Positions 28,712 through 37,825 of a stretch of DNA of 64,000 nt are shown in pieces. The stretch spans positions 1,569 through 65,568 of the forward strand of contig PFEY01000050.1 of the NCBI GenBank assembly GCA_002783205.1, written 5' to 3'. Position numbers and translations under genes: made by a program. Position 1 is the first letter of the stretch; each line of letters starts with the position of its first letter. The notes under the pieces are model-generated. The model had not been told where the DNA came from, did no database searches, and saw only the letters and a list, made by a program, of their open reading frames with translations. The stretch comes from Rhodobacteraceae bacterium CG17_big_fil_post_rev_8_21_14_2_50_63_15. GTDB lineage: Bacteria; Pseudomonadota; Alphaproteobacteria; Rhodobacterales; Rhodobacteraceae.

Positions 28712-29639
28712 GACGGCCAAATACGTCTATGATGCGGCCTCCGCGATCATCCGGGGGCGGCGCGAGTATCAGGAGGATGCGCTGGCCGTGGATTTCCCGG
28801 CTGGCGCAGGGCTCGGTTTCGTCGTTCTGGCTGACGGTATGGGCGGACATTCGTCCGGCGATGTCGCAAGCATGATCGTCGTGACGGAAGTCTTCAGCGA
28901 GTTGAAGCTGCGTGCCAATGACGCCGCGCAACTGGAATCCGAAATCGGCCTGATTCTGCATTCCGCTGTGACCTGTGCCAATGACTGCGTTGGCCGGATG
29001 GCCGACGACAGGCCTCAGATGCGGGGCATGGGCGCAACGCTTGTCGCGCCAATCGTGATCGACAATCGGCTCTACTGGATTTCGGTCGGCGATTCCCCGC
29101 TCTACATGTTTCGCGGCAATCGCCTGTTCCGGCTGAACGAGGAGCATTCCGTCGAAAGCCGGATGAAGCGCCTCGTCGATAGAGGCGAAATGGCGCGAGA
29201 GGCGGCGGAGGCGCATCCGGATCGGGGCTGTCTGACATCGGTGCTGATTGGCGGAGACATTCCCGAAATCGACTGTCGCGATACGCCGATCGAATTGAGA
29301 CACAACGACATCCTGATTGCTGCCAGCGATGGGCTTCAGTTCCTCAGCGATCAGGAAATTGCCCTTATTGTCCACGACGCCCGCGCCCTGCCAAGCGCCG
29401 AGATCAGCGCCAGACTGATCAAGCGGATTACCGATCTGAATGATCCCGAGCAGGACAATGTCTCGCTTTGCGTTCTCAAGGTGCAGGAAAATCAGAGGCT
29501 TGACCGGCCCGCCGATGTCAGCCACGCGCCCACGCCTGTCGCAGAGGTGGACACGACCCGGATGGCGATGCTTTCGCGGATGAATGGAACCACAAGGATC
29601 TGGACCAGAAACTGTTTTCAGGGACGTGACCGGCAATGA
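28704..29639 (+). CDS. PP2C-family Ser/Thr phosphatase
   Basis: A 311-aa PPM/PP2C phosphatase that should reverse the adjacent kinase. Metal-binding and catalytic motifs are complete: REYQEDALAV, ADGMGGHSSGD, GMGATLVAP, VGDSPLYMF, AASDGLQFLS and PEQDNVSL. The last 40 residues are a low-complexity tail. Its start overlaps the FHA gene by 8 bp and its stop overlaps the first GTPase gene by 4 bp, so expression is coupled. Confidence 0.93.
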   Translation: MAETAKYVYDAASAIIRGRREYQEDALAVDFPAGAGLGFVVLADGMGGHSSGDVASMIVVTEVFSELKLRANDAAQLESEIGLILHSAVTCANDCVGRMADDRPQMRGMGATLVAPIVIDNRLYWISVGDSPLYMFRGNRLFRLNEEHSVESRMKRLVDRGEMAREAAEAHPDRGCLTSVLIGGDIPEIDCRDTPIELRHNDILIAASDGLQFLSDQEIALIVHDARALPSAEISARLIKRITDLNDPEQDNVSLCVLKVQENQRLDRPADVSHAPTPVAEVDTTRMAMLSRMNGTTRIWTRNCFQGRDRQ

Positions 29640-30892
29640 GTTTGCCCGATTTCAAGGATACGACGGAGCGTCTCCAGCTTGCGCTGAACGACGACATGGT
29701 GCCGCACGCCTTTCTCAAGGCGGGCAGGGATCTGCTCGCGCATTTGACGAGACCGACGCAGATTGCGGTTCTGGGCTTTGCCGGTGTCGGCAAGACGAGT
29801 GTGCTCAACATGATCCTTCGCGACGCCGTCATGCCGGATCTCGGGGCGGTGCCGATCATCGAACTGGTCCACGGCGAGCATGTCCGGGTGACGTATGAGC
29901 CGTTGACCGCCCCTGCCGAGCGCCGGGACGGTCTCGCGTCCCGCGAGACTATGCCGCTGCGAACGTTCCGCGTCATTCAGGAGTTGCCCCTGCCGCAACT
30001 GGAGAGGTGCAACCTGATCGAGGTCAACATTCCAGAGGATGCCGGGCAGCAGACGGATCTTCTCGACTGGGTGACGCAGAAGGCAAATGTCGCGATCTGG
30101 TGCGCGGAGACTTTTGACGACCACGACAGCAAGATCTGGTCCACGGTGCCGGATCGGCTGAAGGATCACAGCTTTCTTGCGCTCACCAAGGCGGATCGGC
30201 TTCAGATGAAGGGGCTGCTTGCCGATCAGGTCTCTCGCTTCGAGAGCCAGTTCGCGGACGAGTTTCTTTGCCTCTATCCGGTGGCAACCAAACAGGCGAT
30301 GGCCGCATGTGCGTCTGGAACCGTCACACGGGCCCGGCTCTGGCAGGAAAGTGGCGGCAAGGCCCTGGCGGACGGCGTTGCGCGCGAGATCGCAACCGGC
30401 AAGCTTGCCGACAGGGATCATGCGGACGTGCTGCTCAGCCGGATCGGTCTTGCGGGCACGCCGCGCGCGCGCCGCGTGGCGCCGGAGGAGGTCGCGCCTC
30501 TGGAAACAGCCGAGGAGGCACCCGAAAAATCCGCGGCGCAGCCGGTCATGCCGCCTGCGATCGCGCAGATGGGGCGCGAGGAGGCCGTCGAGATGGCGCT
30601 GTCGCTTCTTCAAGGCTGCGCCAATGAGATGTGCGCCGGGGGCACCGACCAGAAGGCGGCGGCGCCGGACCGGATTCTTGCGCAATGCGCGCAGACCGCG
30701 CAGGCGCTGGCCACCTTGTTGATGGACACGCAGCCGGACGATCCCGAAATCGATGCCCTTCGTGAGGATGCTCTGGAGAGCGAGCAGGTGATCATGCTGC
30801 TCGTGCTCGAGCGTAACGAGACGGCCGCCAGCGATGCGATCTCGGTTCTGCTCCAGTTGAAAAAGGAAATTGCGGTATTGGGTGCGCAATGA
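29636..30892 (+). CDS. Dynamin-like GTPase 1, reduced G3 motif
   Basis: A 418-aa protein. Residues 41-190 form a P-loop GTPase domain with G1 GFAGVGKTS (Lys53) and G4 as TKAD (183-186). The G3 region reads EVNIPED where DxPG is expected, so hydrolysis may be weak or need a partner. The middle (about 250-300) is Ala/Glu/Pro-rich linker and the C-terminus is helical. I infer membership of the bacterial dynamin-like/small GTPase group from the layout and from two larger GTPases downstream. The start overlaps the phosphatase stop (ATGA). Confidence 0.8.
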   Translation: MSLPDFKDTTERLQLALNDDMVPHAFLKAGRDLLAHLTRPTQIAVLGFAGVGKTSVLNMILRDAVMPDLGAVPIIELVHGEHVRVTYEPLTAPAERRDGLASRETMPLRTFRVIQELPLPQLERCNLIEVNIPEDAGQQTDLLDWVTQKANVAIWCAETFDDHDSKIWSTVPDRLKDHSFLALTKADRLQMKGLLADQVSRFESQFADEFLCLYPVATKQAMAACASGTVTRARLWQESGGKALADGVAREIATGKLADRDHADVLLSRIGLAGTPRARRVAPEEVAPLETAEEAPEKSAAQPVMPPAIAQMGREEAVEMALSLLQGCANEMCAGGTDQKAAAPDRILAQCAQTAQALATLLMDTQPDDPEIDALREDALESEQVIMLLVLERNETAASDAISVLLQLKKEIAVLGAQ

Positions 30893-33126
30893 AACATGAA
30901 CTTCGAGACCGGCCTCTGATGCTGGATGAATTTCTCTTCTCCTTCGGACCGGGAGAGCTTGCCGACACCGCCGCGCGGGACCATTCCGAGCCTTGTGGCG
31001 TGATGATGGACGCGCCACGCAGACAGGCAGAGCAGAGGGAAGTCGAGGTTCCGATGGCGGCGGCGGAACCGGCTGCGTTCTTCGCGCAGCCGGATTATCT
31101 CAATGCCGGTCTGGAGCCGCTGCGTGAGTTTGCGGATCGCGTCCGGCGCGTGGACAGCGCGCTTCAGGCGCTCCAGGATCTCTCGGGCGATGCCGCTGGG
31201 CGTGCCGTGACCCGCCTGATCCGTGACCTGAATGATTTCGAACCCGCCGTGACGTTTCTGGGGCAGGTCAAGGCGGGCAAGACATCTTTGGTGAACGCGA
31301 TGGCGGGCTGGTCCGATCTCTTGCCCTCGGATGTGAACCCGTGGACCTCTGTTGTCACCTCCCTGCATCTCGCGCCCGGCGCGGAACGCCGGGAAACCGG
31401 GGCGCGATTCCAGTTCATGGAGGAGGAGGAATGGGACCGGCTGGTGCACAAGGGCGGACGGTTGGGGGAACTTGCCAATCGTGCGGGCGCGAGCGGAGAG
31501 CTGGAAACGATCAGGCAACAGATCGAGATGCTGCGCGAGAAGTCCCGCAAGCGGCTGGGCAACAAGTTCGAGATGCTGCTGGGCCAGGAGCATGAATACG
31601 GCTATTTCGACAAGAACCTGCTGGAGCGCTACATCTGCATTGGCGATGATTTCTTTGATGACAATCCCGTCGAGGACACCGCCAATCAGGGGCGCTTTGC
31701 GGATATAACGCGCTCGGCCGATCTCTACCTCAACAGCAACCGCACCCCGTTTCGCATGTGCCTGCGCGATACGCCGGGCATCAACGATACCTTCATGATG
31801 CGCGAACAGGTGACGATCAACGCCGTGCGGTCAAGCCGCATCTGCGTTGTCGTGTTATCCGCCCAACAGGCTCTGACATCGATCGACATGGCCTTGATCC
31901 GGATGATCTCGAACCTGAAGGCGAGGGATGTCGTGATTTTCGTGAACCGGATCGACGAATTGCACGACCCCGCAGAGCAGATCCCGGAAATCGAGGCGAG
32001 CCTGCGCCGGGTGCTGGCCGATCACAAGGGTCCGGAAAATGCCGAGGTCGTTTTTGGAAGCGCCTATTGGGCCAACATGGTCCTGACCGAAAATCTCGAG
32101 CGGATGCACGCTGCGAGCACCGAAACACTGATGAAGTATGCCGAGCAGGCACTGGATGCCTCGACATTCGATCAGTCGCCTGCGGCGATGATCTGGCACC
32201 TGTCCGGCCTGCCCAAACTGAATCGGATCATATCCGAGCGGATTGTCACGAAACTGGGCGACCCCACGCTGACCAAGATCGCAAGCTCTGCGGTCACGAT
32301 CGCGAGCGGGCAGGAGGCCGCCAACAAGGTGCGCGTCCAAGGCCATGAGCACGCGGGATCGATCAGCATGTATGCGGTCCGAAGCGAGCTTGATGCGCTC
32401 GCGCAGCGGCACAGGGCCACTCTGGGGCAGACCATTGATGACATCATCGCGGCCTATCAGTCCCGCGCAGATCGGGCCCATGCAAACTTTGTCGAACGGG
32501 CGACCCATTCCCTGATCACCCATCTTGAAACCAACGGCGAGGGTCAGGTCTGGTCTTACAGCCCGACCGGGCTCCGGATGTTGCTCAAGTCGGCCTATGT
32601 TCTGTTCGCGACCCGTGTGCAAGCTGCGGCCAAAAGCCAATATGCACTGGCCGTCGAGGACATTGCCGAGCTTTATTTCAAGGCGTTTGGCAAGGCTGTC
32701 GAGGGAATCGAGCTGACGGTTCCAGAGGTGCAGGACCTTCCGGCCCCGGTCAGCATCGCACAGACCATCGCTCTGGATTTCAAGGATGGGTGGTGGGTGT
32801 CCTGGTGGCGGCGGACACGCGGCTACAAGGCTTTTGCCAAGCAGTTCAACGCGCTCGTGCTGGCGGAAACGCAGGATTTCATGAGCCAGCTCAAGACCGT
32901 CCAGACGGCGCAGATCCGCGCCCAGATGATGGAGACGCTGAACGCATTTCTCGAGCAGAACCGCGACATCATGATCGAGATCGGCAGCGGCCATGAGGAT
33001 ACCGAAGGGCTGCAACGCAAGTGCCTGAGGTCAGAGCCGCATGACCGCCAGGACAGGATCGAGACCATCATTGCCGGGTTGAAATCCCAGTGCCGGCAAA
33101 TCGGGACGGAGGGGCCAGAGGCATGA
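30889..33126 (+). CDS. Dynamin-like GTPase 2, complete G motifs
   Basis: A 745-aa bacterial dynamin-like protein. After an 80-residue N-terminal extension, the GTPase domain shows G1 GQVKAGKTSLVNA (Lys131), G3 DTPG at 294-297 in LRDTPGIND and G4 NRID at 353-356. The remaining 380 residues are mainly helical stalk, with a Trp/Arg patch (DGWWVSWWRRTRGYKAF) that could touch lipid, as the paddle of dynamin-like proteins does. It is the only one of the three GTPases here with canonical G3 and G4, so it is the likely active polymer-forming member. ATGA overlaps on both sides. Confidence 0.88.
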   Translation: MKHELRDRPLMLDEFLFSFGPGELADTAARDHSEPCGVMMDAPRRQAEQREVEVPMAAAEPAAFFAQPDYLNAGLEPLREFADRVRRVDSALQALQDLSGDAAGRAVTRLIRDLNDFEPAVTFLGQVKAGKTSLVNAMAGWSDLLPSDVNPWTSVVTSLHLAPGAERRETGARFQFMEEEEWDRLVHKGGRLGELANRAGASGELETIRQQIEMLREKSRKRLGNKFEMLLGQEHEYGYFDKNLLERYICIGDDFFDDNPVEDTANQGRFADITRSADLYLNSNRTPFRMCLRDTPGINDTFMMREQVTINAVRSSRICVVVLSAQQALTSIDMALIRMISNLKARDVVIFVNRIDELHDPAEQIPEIEASLRRVLADHKGPENAEVVFGSAYWANMVLTENLERMHAASTETLMKYAEQALDASTFDQSPAAMIWHLSGLPKLNRIISERIVTKLGDPTLTKIASSAVTIASGQEAANKVRVQGHEHAGSISMYAVRSELDALAQRHRATLGQTIDDIIAAYQSRADRAHANFVERATHSLITHLETNGEGQVWSYSPTGLRMLLKSAYVLFATRVQAAAKSQYALAVEDIAELYFKAFGKAVEGIELTVPEVQDLPAPVSIAQTIALDFKDGWWVSWWRRTRGYKAFAKQFNALVLAETQDFMSQLKTVQTAQIRAQMMETLNAFLEQNRDIMIEIGSGHEDTEGLQRKCLRSEPHDRQDRIETIIAGLKSQCRQIGTEGPEA

Positions 33127-34049
33127 CCGAAGAACACCTGATCCACCTCGCGCCGCAGGGCGCCATTCGCAAGCCGCGCCTCGTGCTGATGGGCGAGTTC
33201 AGCGCCGGAAAGAGCACGCTTTCGAACATCCTGCTGGGCAGCAATCCGTTGCCGATGCGGGTGACGGCAACGCGCCTTCCGCCCGTCATCATCTCCCATG
33301 GCCGACCCGCAGCCTTCAGCATCGGCAAGGACGGCGTCAGGGGTGAGATCACGCTTGATGCTCTCGAGACGGTTTTGCTGAGCGAGACCCGGTCGATCGA
33401 ACTGTTCATGGACTCGGAAGTCCTTGAGCTTTGCGACATCGTTGACATGCCGGGCATTTCGGACCCGGACATGCCGCTGGATGTCTGGCAGGACGTGGTC
33501 GGCAAGGGCGATCTCGTGATCTGGTGCACCCATGCAACCCAGGCCTGGCGCAAGTCTGAAGCGGCGATCTGGGAGAGCTTGCGCAAGGAGACTTCGGGCC
33601 GCAACCTGCTTTTGGTCACACAGTTCGACAAGTTGCGAACCCCGCGCGATCAGGACAGGGTTCTCAAACGGGTCGCGCGCGAGACCGAAGGGCTGTTTGA
33701 AAGTATCTATCCGGTCTCGCTTCTGATGGCGCTGGAGGCCGGAGAGGATTTCGAGATCTGGAAGCAAAGTGGTGCGGCGGACTTTATCGAGCACGTTGTC
33801 GGCAGTCTCATCGAGCTTGGACAAGGCCACGCGGAGGTTCCCGATCCGGCATCGCCCGGCAGGGACGATCGCGCGAGGGTCGCCATCGCCGGATCGACGT
33901 CTCTTGACATGACCCGTGACGGCTTGGCACCGGAGGCGACGCTCTTGCCAAGCGACGGTGGCGTGCGGCCAAGGCGCGTTCGGCTGAATCCAGACGCCGG
34001 TTCGCGTCGAAACCCAGATCGCCGGACCGCAGCAAGCGGTGGATACTGA
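33123..34049 (+). CDS. Dynamin-like GTPase 3, small
   Basis: A 308-aa P-loop GTPase: G1 GEFSAGKSTLSNILLG (Lys30), G3 DMPG at 108-111 and a G4 that reads TQFD instead of NKxD. GEFSAGKST is the form seen in bacterial dynamin-like proteins and YjdA/CrfC-type GTPases. There is no long stalk; the last 60 residues are polar and Arg-rich, likely disordered. Translationally coupled to GTPase 2 by a 4-bp overlap, which suggests a fixed complex of the three. Confidence 0.85.
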   Translation: MTEEHLIHLAPQGAIRKPRLVLMGEFSAGKSTLSNILLGSNPLPMRVTATRLPPVIISHGRPAAFSIGKDGVRGEITLDALETVLLSETRSIELFMDSEVLELCDIVDMPGISDPDMPLDVWQDVVGKGDLVIWCTHATQAWRKSEAAIWESLRKETSGRNLLLVTQFDKLRTPRDQDRVLKRVARETEGLFESIYPVSLLMALEAGEDFEIWKQSGAADFIEHVVGSLIELGQGHAEVPDPASPGRDDRARVAIAGSTSLDMTRDGLAPEATLLPSDGGVRPRRVRLNPDAGSRRNPDRRTAASGGY

Positions 34050-34161
34050 CCATGACTGGCGAGACCGGTCCGGGCGTTCTCGCCGCATCGCGCGGGGGGG
34101 GGCACCCGGACGGGCCTTGCCAGGCAGGACAAAATCAAGGGGACGGCCGGAGGCTGTGATC

Positions 34162-34545
34162 ATGACAATCAAGGCGCAACTGGATCAACTTCGGGAGACC
34201 TCTTTCGGGTGCGTTCTAACCGCATTCGGAGATCTCTCCTCGGGTCTCATCCTGCGGTCCAGTTCGGAGACGCCCGTTCCGCGCGAAGTTCTGGACGCCC
34301 TGTGTGACGACGCGACCCGCAGCCTTGCCGTTGCCAGCCGCCACACCCGACCGGACGCGACAGCGGCCAGTGTCTATGGCACGTCAGTCGTTTCCTTCAC
34401 GGCCCAGCGATCGCATGTGTTCGTCCGCCATGACCCGGAGGCGGGCGATCTGATCTGTGCCGTCATCGAGAAGGCTCAGGCCATCGCTCCTGTCCTGCAA
34501 TCGGCACGGGAAACGGCGGCAAGGATCGCGGAAGCCGGATCATGA
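34162..34545 (+). CDS. Small roadblock/LC7-like protein
   Basis: A 127-aa protein. Its pattern, an N-terminal helix, a strand pair with a GLIL turn (FGCVLTAFGDLSSGLILRSS), a middle helix, two strands (SVVSFTAQRSHVFVRHD) and a long C-terminal helix, looks like the roadblock/LC7 fold. In bacteria such proteins (MglB, conservon proteins) bind small GTPases and can act as GAPs or dimer scaffolds. This is a fold guess without a profile search. The start at 34162 has GGAGG upstream; the stop overlaps the next gene (ATGA). Confidence 0.6.
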   Translation: MTIKAQLDQLRETSFGCVLTAFGDLSSGLILRSSSETPVPREVLDALCDDATRSLAVASRHTRPDATAASVYGTSVVSFTAQRSHVFVRHDPEAGDLICAVIEKAQAIAPVLQSARETAARIAEAGS

Positions 34546-35318
34546 CACAAGTCGCGCTTTCGACTCCTTTGTCTGCGTCGGGTCCGGCCCGGCTGGACGG
34601 TTTGCTGCGCCGGTTTGCGACACCCGCTGGCCGTCTCGCGCGGAGGTCTGCAACGCTGCCGGACGATCCGCGGGCACGGCTCGACGCCTTGTTGCAGGAA
34701 ATCGACGAAATCATGCTTCCGCGTCGGATCGAACTGCGGATCGATGGCAAGACGCTCGCGCATCTGTCTGCATATAGTCGTCGGCTCGCCAGCGTGGAAA
34801 TCGTGGCGCGCCCCGGATCACGCCCGACAGGAGAGACGATCGCTTCGGATTTCGCCGATCGCCTGCTGGAGATTGCCGCAACGCCCGGAACCCTCACATG
34901 CAGATCCGCGCGCCACCAGAACAGGCCGCGGGCAAATGACAGCACCTGCTCCGTGGGCGCGCTGAAAGCGGCCCTCGGATTCGACGTGCAGAGATCCGAG
35001 ATCGTCCGTCTGACCGAGATCATGACGCCGATCGCGATTGCAAAACTCGATTGGGTTGGTGATCCCGGTCAGGGCCAGTTCTCGGGAGAGGGGGCCTGGC
35101 GTCAGATGCTGGAACAGCACGCCCTGATATTCCTCGGTCGCGCTGGCCGCAAGACGTTCAACCGGCAGGCCGGGGCTGGACGGGCGGAAGGGATCGCGAT
35201 TCCCTTGTCTGCGGAGACGATCATCGTCCTGGCCCGTTTGTCCGATCGTGGTCTCGCAGCGATCCTGCCCTATGAGGCCGGGCTCAAGGCGATCGCCTTC
35301 TGGCAGGCAGCCGGGTGA
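34542..35318 (+). CDS. Unknown protein closing the GTPase operon
   Basis: A 258-aa protein I cannot assign. It has no signal peptide, no membrane segment and no nucleotide-binding motif. The N-terminal third is helical and Arg/Leu-rich; residues 55-85 (IELRIDGKTLAHLSAYSRRL) and the end (IPLSAETIIVLARLSDRGLAAILPYE) look like alternating strands and helices. Its 4-bp overlap with the roadblock-like gene argues that it belongs to the same complex. Confidence 0.75.
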   Translation: MTQVALSTPLSASGPARLDGLLRRFATPAGRLARRSATLPDDPRARLDALLQEIDEIMLPRRIELRIDGKTLAHLSAYSRRLASVEIVARPGSRPTGETIASDFADRLLEIAATPGTLTCRSARHQNRPRANDSTCSVGALKAALGFDVQRSEIVRLTEIMTPIAIAKLDWVGDPGQGQFSGEGAWRQMLEQHALIFLGRAGRKTFNRQAGAGRAEGIAIPLSAETIIVLARLSDRGLAAILPYEAGLKAIAFWQAAG

Positions 35319-35674
35319 GCGCAACAGTGGCCAAGTCAGCCGTCAGAGGTTCGACAGCGCGTTCCCCGGAACCTATGCGACCAGGCCGAGCGGTTAATGA
35401 GAGGCAAGAACGCGTCAGTTTCAAGCATCCGGGCAACGCATCGGCAATGCCGGCGGGCAGGGGGGGCCCGCCGCTGCGGCGTGCCGTCGATCAGGATGTG
35501 CCCGACAAATCCGCGCCCATGCGATGAGACAGGCGGTTGCCCGGCATTCTGAATACCGGGTTGCGAAGCTATTCCTTTGATCCAGGCCAAGGCGCCGCAC
35601 CACCCATGAGATTAAAAAATGTTGCATGATATGGCGTATAAGGCGATAGTTCGTCAAAGCATTAGGAGGATGGA
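35319..35674. other. 356-bp gap between the GTPase operon and the stress-protein gene
   Basis: Contains a hairpin at 35451-35473 (CGGCGGGC/GCCCGCCG, 8 bp, 7-base loop) that may end the GTPase operon, without a U-run. TTGATCCAGGCCAA at 35577-35590 matches only one half of an FNR box (TTGAT-N4-ATCAA). The AT-rich 60 bp before 35675 probably hold the promoter of the stress-protein gene. No convincing gene. Confidence 0.45.
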
Positions 35675-36088
35675 ATGATCCAAAAGATTCTCTGCCCGAC
35701 CGACGGTACCGACCATTCAGCCATGGCCGTCGCACAGGCCGCCGAATTGTCGGCGAAATATGACGCGGCTTTGACGATTTGCGTTGTTAATGTTGCCCAT
35801 GGCGGTGTCCGTGGCCCGACCATAAGCCATTGGACCCAAGATGAAGTGCAGAAGATCCTCGACGATTCTGTCGCGCTCGCCCGCAAGCATGGTGCCACCA
35901 ACCCACATTCGGTGGACATCATCAGCCGCGAGGCGGCCGCAGGTATCGTGATCTATGCCGAAGAGAATGCCTTTGACCACATCGTGATGGGCACCGGCGA
36001 CAAGCGCGGCATGTCGCGGCTGATGCTTGGCTCGGTGGCGGCGGATGTATCGGGTCGGGCGCATTGCTCGGTGACGGTCGTCCGCTGA
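35675..36088 (+). CDS. Universal stress protein, UspA family
   Basis: A 137-aa single-domain Usp. It starts IQKILCPTDGTDHS (first strand and loop), and ends with the nucleotide-binding pattern GTGDKRGMSRLMLGSVAADVSG followed by CSVTVVR, the G-2x-G-9x-G(S) signature of ATP-binding Usp members. Likely involved in stress or anaerobic survival. Strong ribosome site AGGAGG before the ATG. Stand-alone. Confidence 0.92.
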   Translation: MIQKILCPTDGTDHSAMAVAQAAELSAKYDAALTICVVNVAHGGVRGPTISHWTQDEVQKILDDSVALARKHGATNPHSVDIISREAAAGIVIYAEENAFDHIVMGTGDKRGMSRLMLGSVAADVSGRAHCSVTVVR

Positions 36089-36487
36089 CAGCGACGCGGA
36101 CCAAGGTGAAAGCGGGCGGCGACGCTGCAGAGCTTGAATAGCCTAGCCGGGATAGCCGCAACCTGCACTCGGAGCCGAGGCGCGCTTGGGCGAGCGGTTG
36201 CGGACGATCAACCTGCTGGTAGGCCCGAGGTTGAGGCCGACCTCGTCAACCCGCATTTCGTGGATCCCGAAGGGGGGCGCTGCGTGACATCCAGGCGGCA
36301 CTTTGGCCGGCGAAATGGTGGGAAAGTTCAAATCGAATCGAAACTCCTTGACCGCGGACCGAGCCGGCATCGGCTGTAGTCTGATTTGTGATGCGCAGCA
36401 CTCAGTGCATGGCGTTTCCGATCAGGGAAGTTCCGCGCATTCACAGTCCGACCGGTCGCCAAGCGAACTGGTTTCTCTGATACTCGG
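36089..36487. other. 399-bp stretch without a convincing gene
   Basis: Lies between convergent genes (stress protein and the GmaS-type gene). Short frames on both strands have no ribosome site or recognisable domain. No clear U-tailed hairpin. It could be decayed coding sequence, but I cannot name a source. Confidence 0.45.
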
Positions 36488-37795
36488 TCAGATATCGACC
36501 GTGTTTTCATGTTCCCAGCTTGAGAAATGCGACACATAGGACGTCCATTCCTGATGCTTGAGTTTCAGATAGGCGGATGAAAACTCGGTGCCCATCATTG
36601 CTTTCAGCGTCTTGTCCTTGTCGTATTCGCGCAGCGCGTCCAGAAGGTTCAGTGGCAGTTTCGGTGTGCCACGCACTGTATGGCCTTGGGTATACATGTC
36701 GATGTCATAGCGTTTGCCCGGATCGGCCTTGCTGCGCAGCCCGTCAAGCCCGGCGGCGATGATCACCGCCTGCAACAGGTAGGGGTTTACCGCGCCATCG
36801 GGCAGCCGCAGCTCAAAGCGCCCCGGTCCGGGGACGCGCACCATATGGGTGCGGTTGTTGCCGGTCCAGGTCACGGTATTGGGGGCCCATGTCGCACCAG
36901 AGGTGGTGCGCGGCGCGTTGATCCGCTTGTAGCTGTTGACGGTCGGGTTGGTGATGGCCGCAAGGGCGCTGGCATGTTTCATGATGCCGCCCAGGAAATT
37001 GCGGCCGCGATCGGAAAGCCCGAGTTCCTTGCTGTCATCGGCGAAGGCGTTCTTCTTGCCGTCCATGTCCCAGACCGAGATATGGGCGTGACAGCCGCTA
37101 CCGGTCAGGCCCTGAAACGGCTTGGGCATGAAAGTGGCGCGCAATCCGTGCTTTTCAGCCACCGACTTGAGCATGAATTTGAAGAACGAATGCTTGTCGG
37201 CGGTCGGCAGCGCGTCATCATATTTCCAGTTCATCTCGAACTGGCCGGTCGCGTCTTCGTGGTCGTTCTGATAGGCTTCCCACCCGAGATCGAGCATATA
37301 GTCGCAGACCTCGGAAATCACATCATACTGGCGCATCACCGCTTGTTGATCGTAGCAGGGTTTTACTGCATTGTCGTGGGGATCGGCGATTTTTGTGCCA
37401 TCGGCGGTCAGCAGGAAGAATTCGGGTTCCACCCCGGTCTTGATTCGCAGGCCTTCCTTTGCGGCCTCGTCGACCAGAGAGCGCAGCACGTTGCGCGGTG
37501 CCTGATTGACCGGCCTGCCTTCCATTATGCAATTGGCGGCGACCCAGGCGACCTCGGGCTTCCATGGCAACTGGATCACCGAAGTGGGGTCGGGCACCGC
37601 CATCATGTCGGGGTGGGCGGCGGTGAGGTCAAGCCAGGTGGCAAAACCGGCAAAGCCCGCGCCATCTTCGATCATATCGTTGATCGCCTGCGCCGGAACC
37701 AGCTTGGCGCGCTGGCCACCGAACAGGTCGGTATAGGAGATCATGAAGTATTTGACGCCTTTTTCTTTGGCGAATTTTGCCAGATCCTTGGCCAT
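36488..37795 (-). CDS. gmaS: Glutamine-synthetase-like enzyme, GmaS/GlnT type
   Basis: A 435-aa glutamine-synthetase-fold ligase. Conserved parts: the N-terminal ISYTDLFGGQRAKLVP, metal/glutamate site EPEFFLL, EDATGQFEMNW, HAHISVWDMDG and the RVPGPGRFELRLPDG block. Family members either join methylamine to glutamate (gamma-glutamylmethylamide synthetase, GmaS) or make glutamine (GlnT, rhizobial glx cluster). Length and its place directly after mgsABC-type genes favour GmaS, but substrate cannot be settled from sequence. Last gene of the minus-strand cluster. Confidence 0.8.
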   Translation of the reverse strand: MAKDLAKFAKEKGVKYFMISYTDLFGGQRAKLVPAQAINDMIEDGAGFAGFATWLDLTAAHPDMMAVPDPTSVIQLPWKPEVAWVAANCIMEGRPVNQAPRNVLRSLVDEAAKEGLRIKTGVEPEFFLLTADGTKIADPHDNAVKPCYDQQAVMRQYDVISEVCDYMLDLGWEAYQNDHEDATGQFEMNWKYDDALPTADKHSFFKFMLKSVAEKHGLRATFMPKPFQGLTGSGCHAHISVWDMDGKKNAFADDSKELGLSDRGRNFLGGIMKHASALAAITNPTVNSYKRINAPRTTSGATWAPNTVTWTGNNRTHMVRVPGPGRFELRLPDGAVNPYLLQAVIIAAGLDGLRSKADPGKRYDIDMYTQGHTVRGTPKLPLNLLDALREYDKDKTLKAMMGTEFSSAYLKLKHQEWTSYVSHFSSWEHENTVDI

Positions 37796-37825
37796 GAACA
37801 GTAACTCCCTGTCGTTTTTTGTGGG

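Noticed and set aside
26272..30892. Part of a type VI secretion locus
   Set aside because: The kinase-FHA-phosphatase trio recalls it, but no tss or tag genes are present anywhere in the window.
35577..35590. FNR box upstream of the stress-protein gene
   Set aside because: Only the TTGAT half matches; the other half reads GCCAA.
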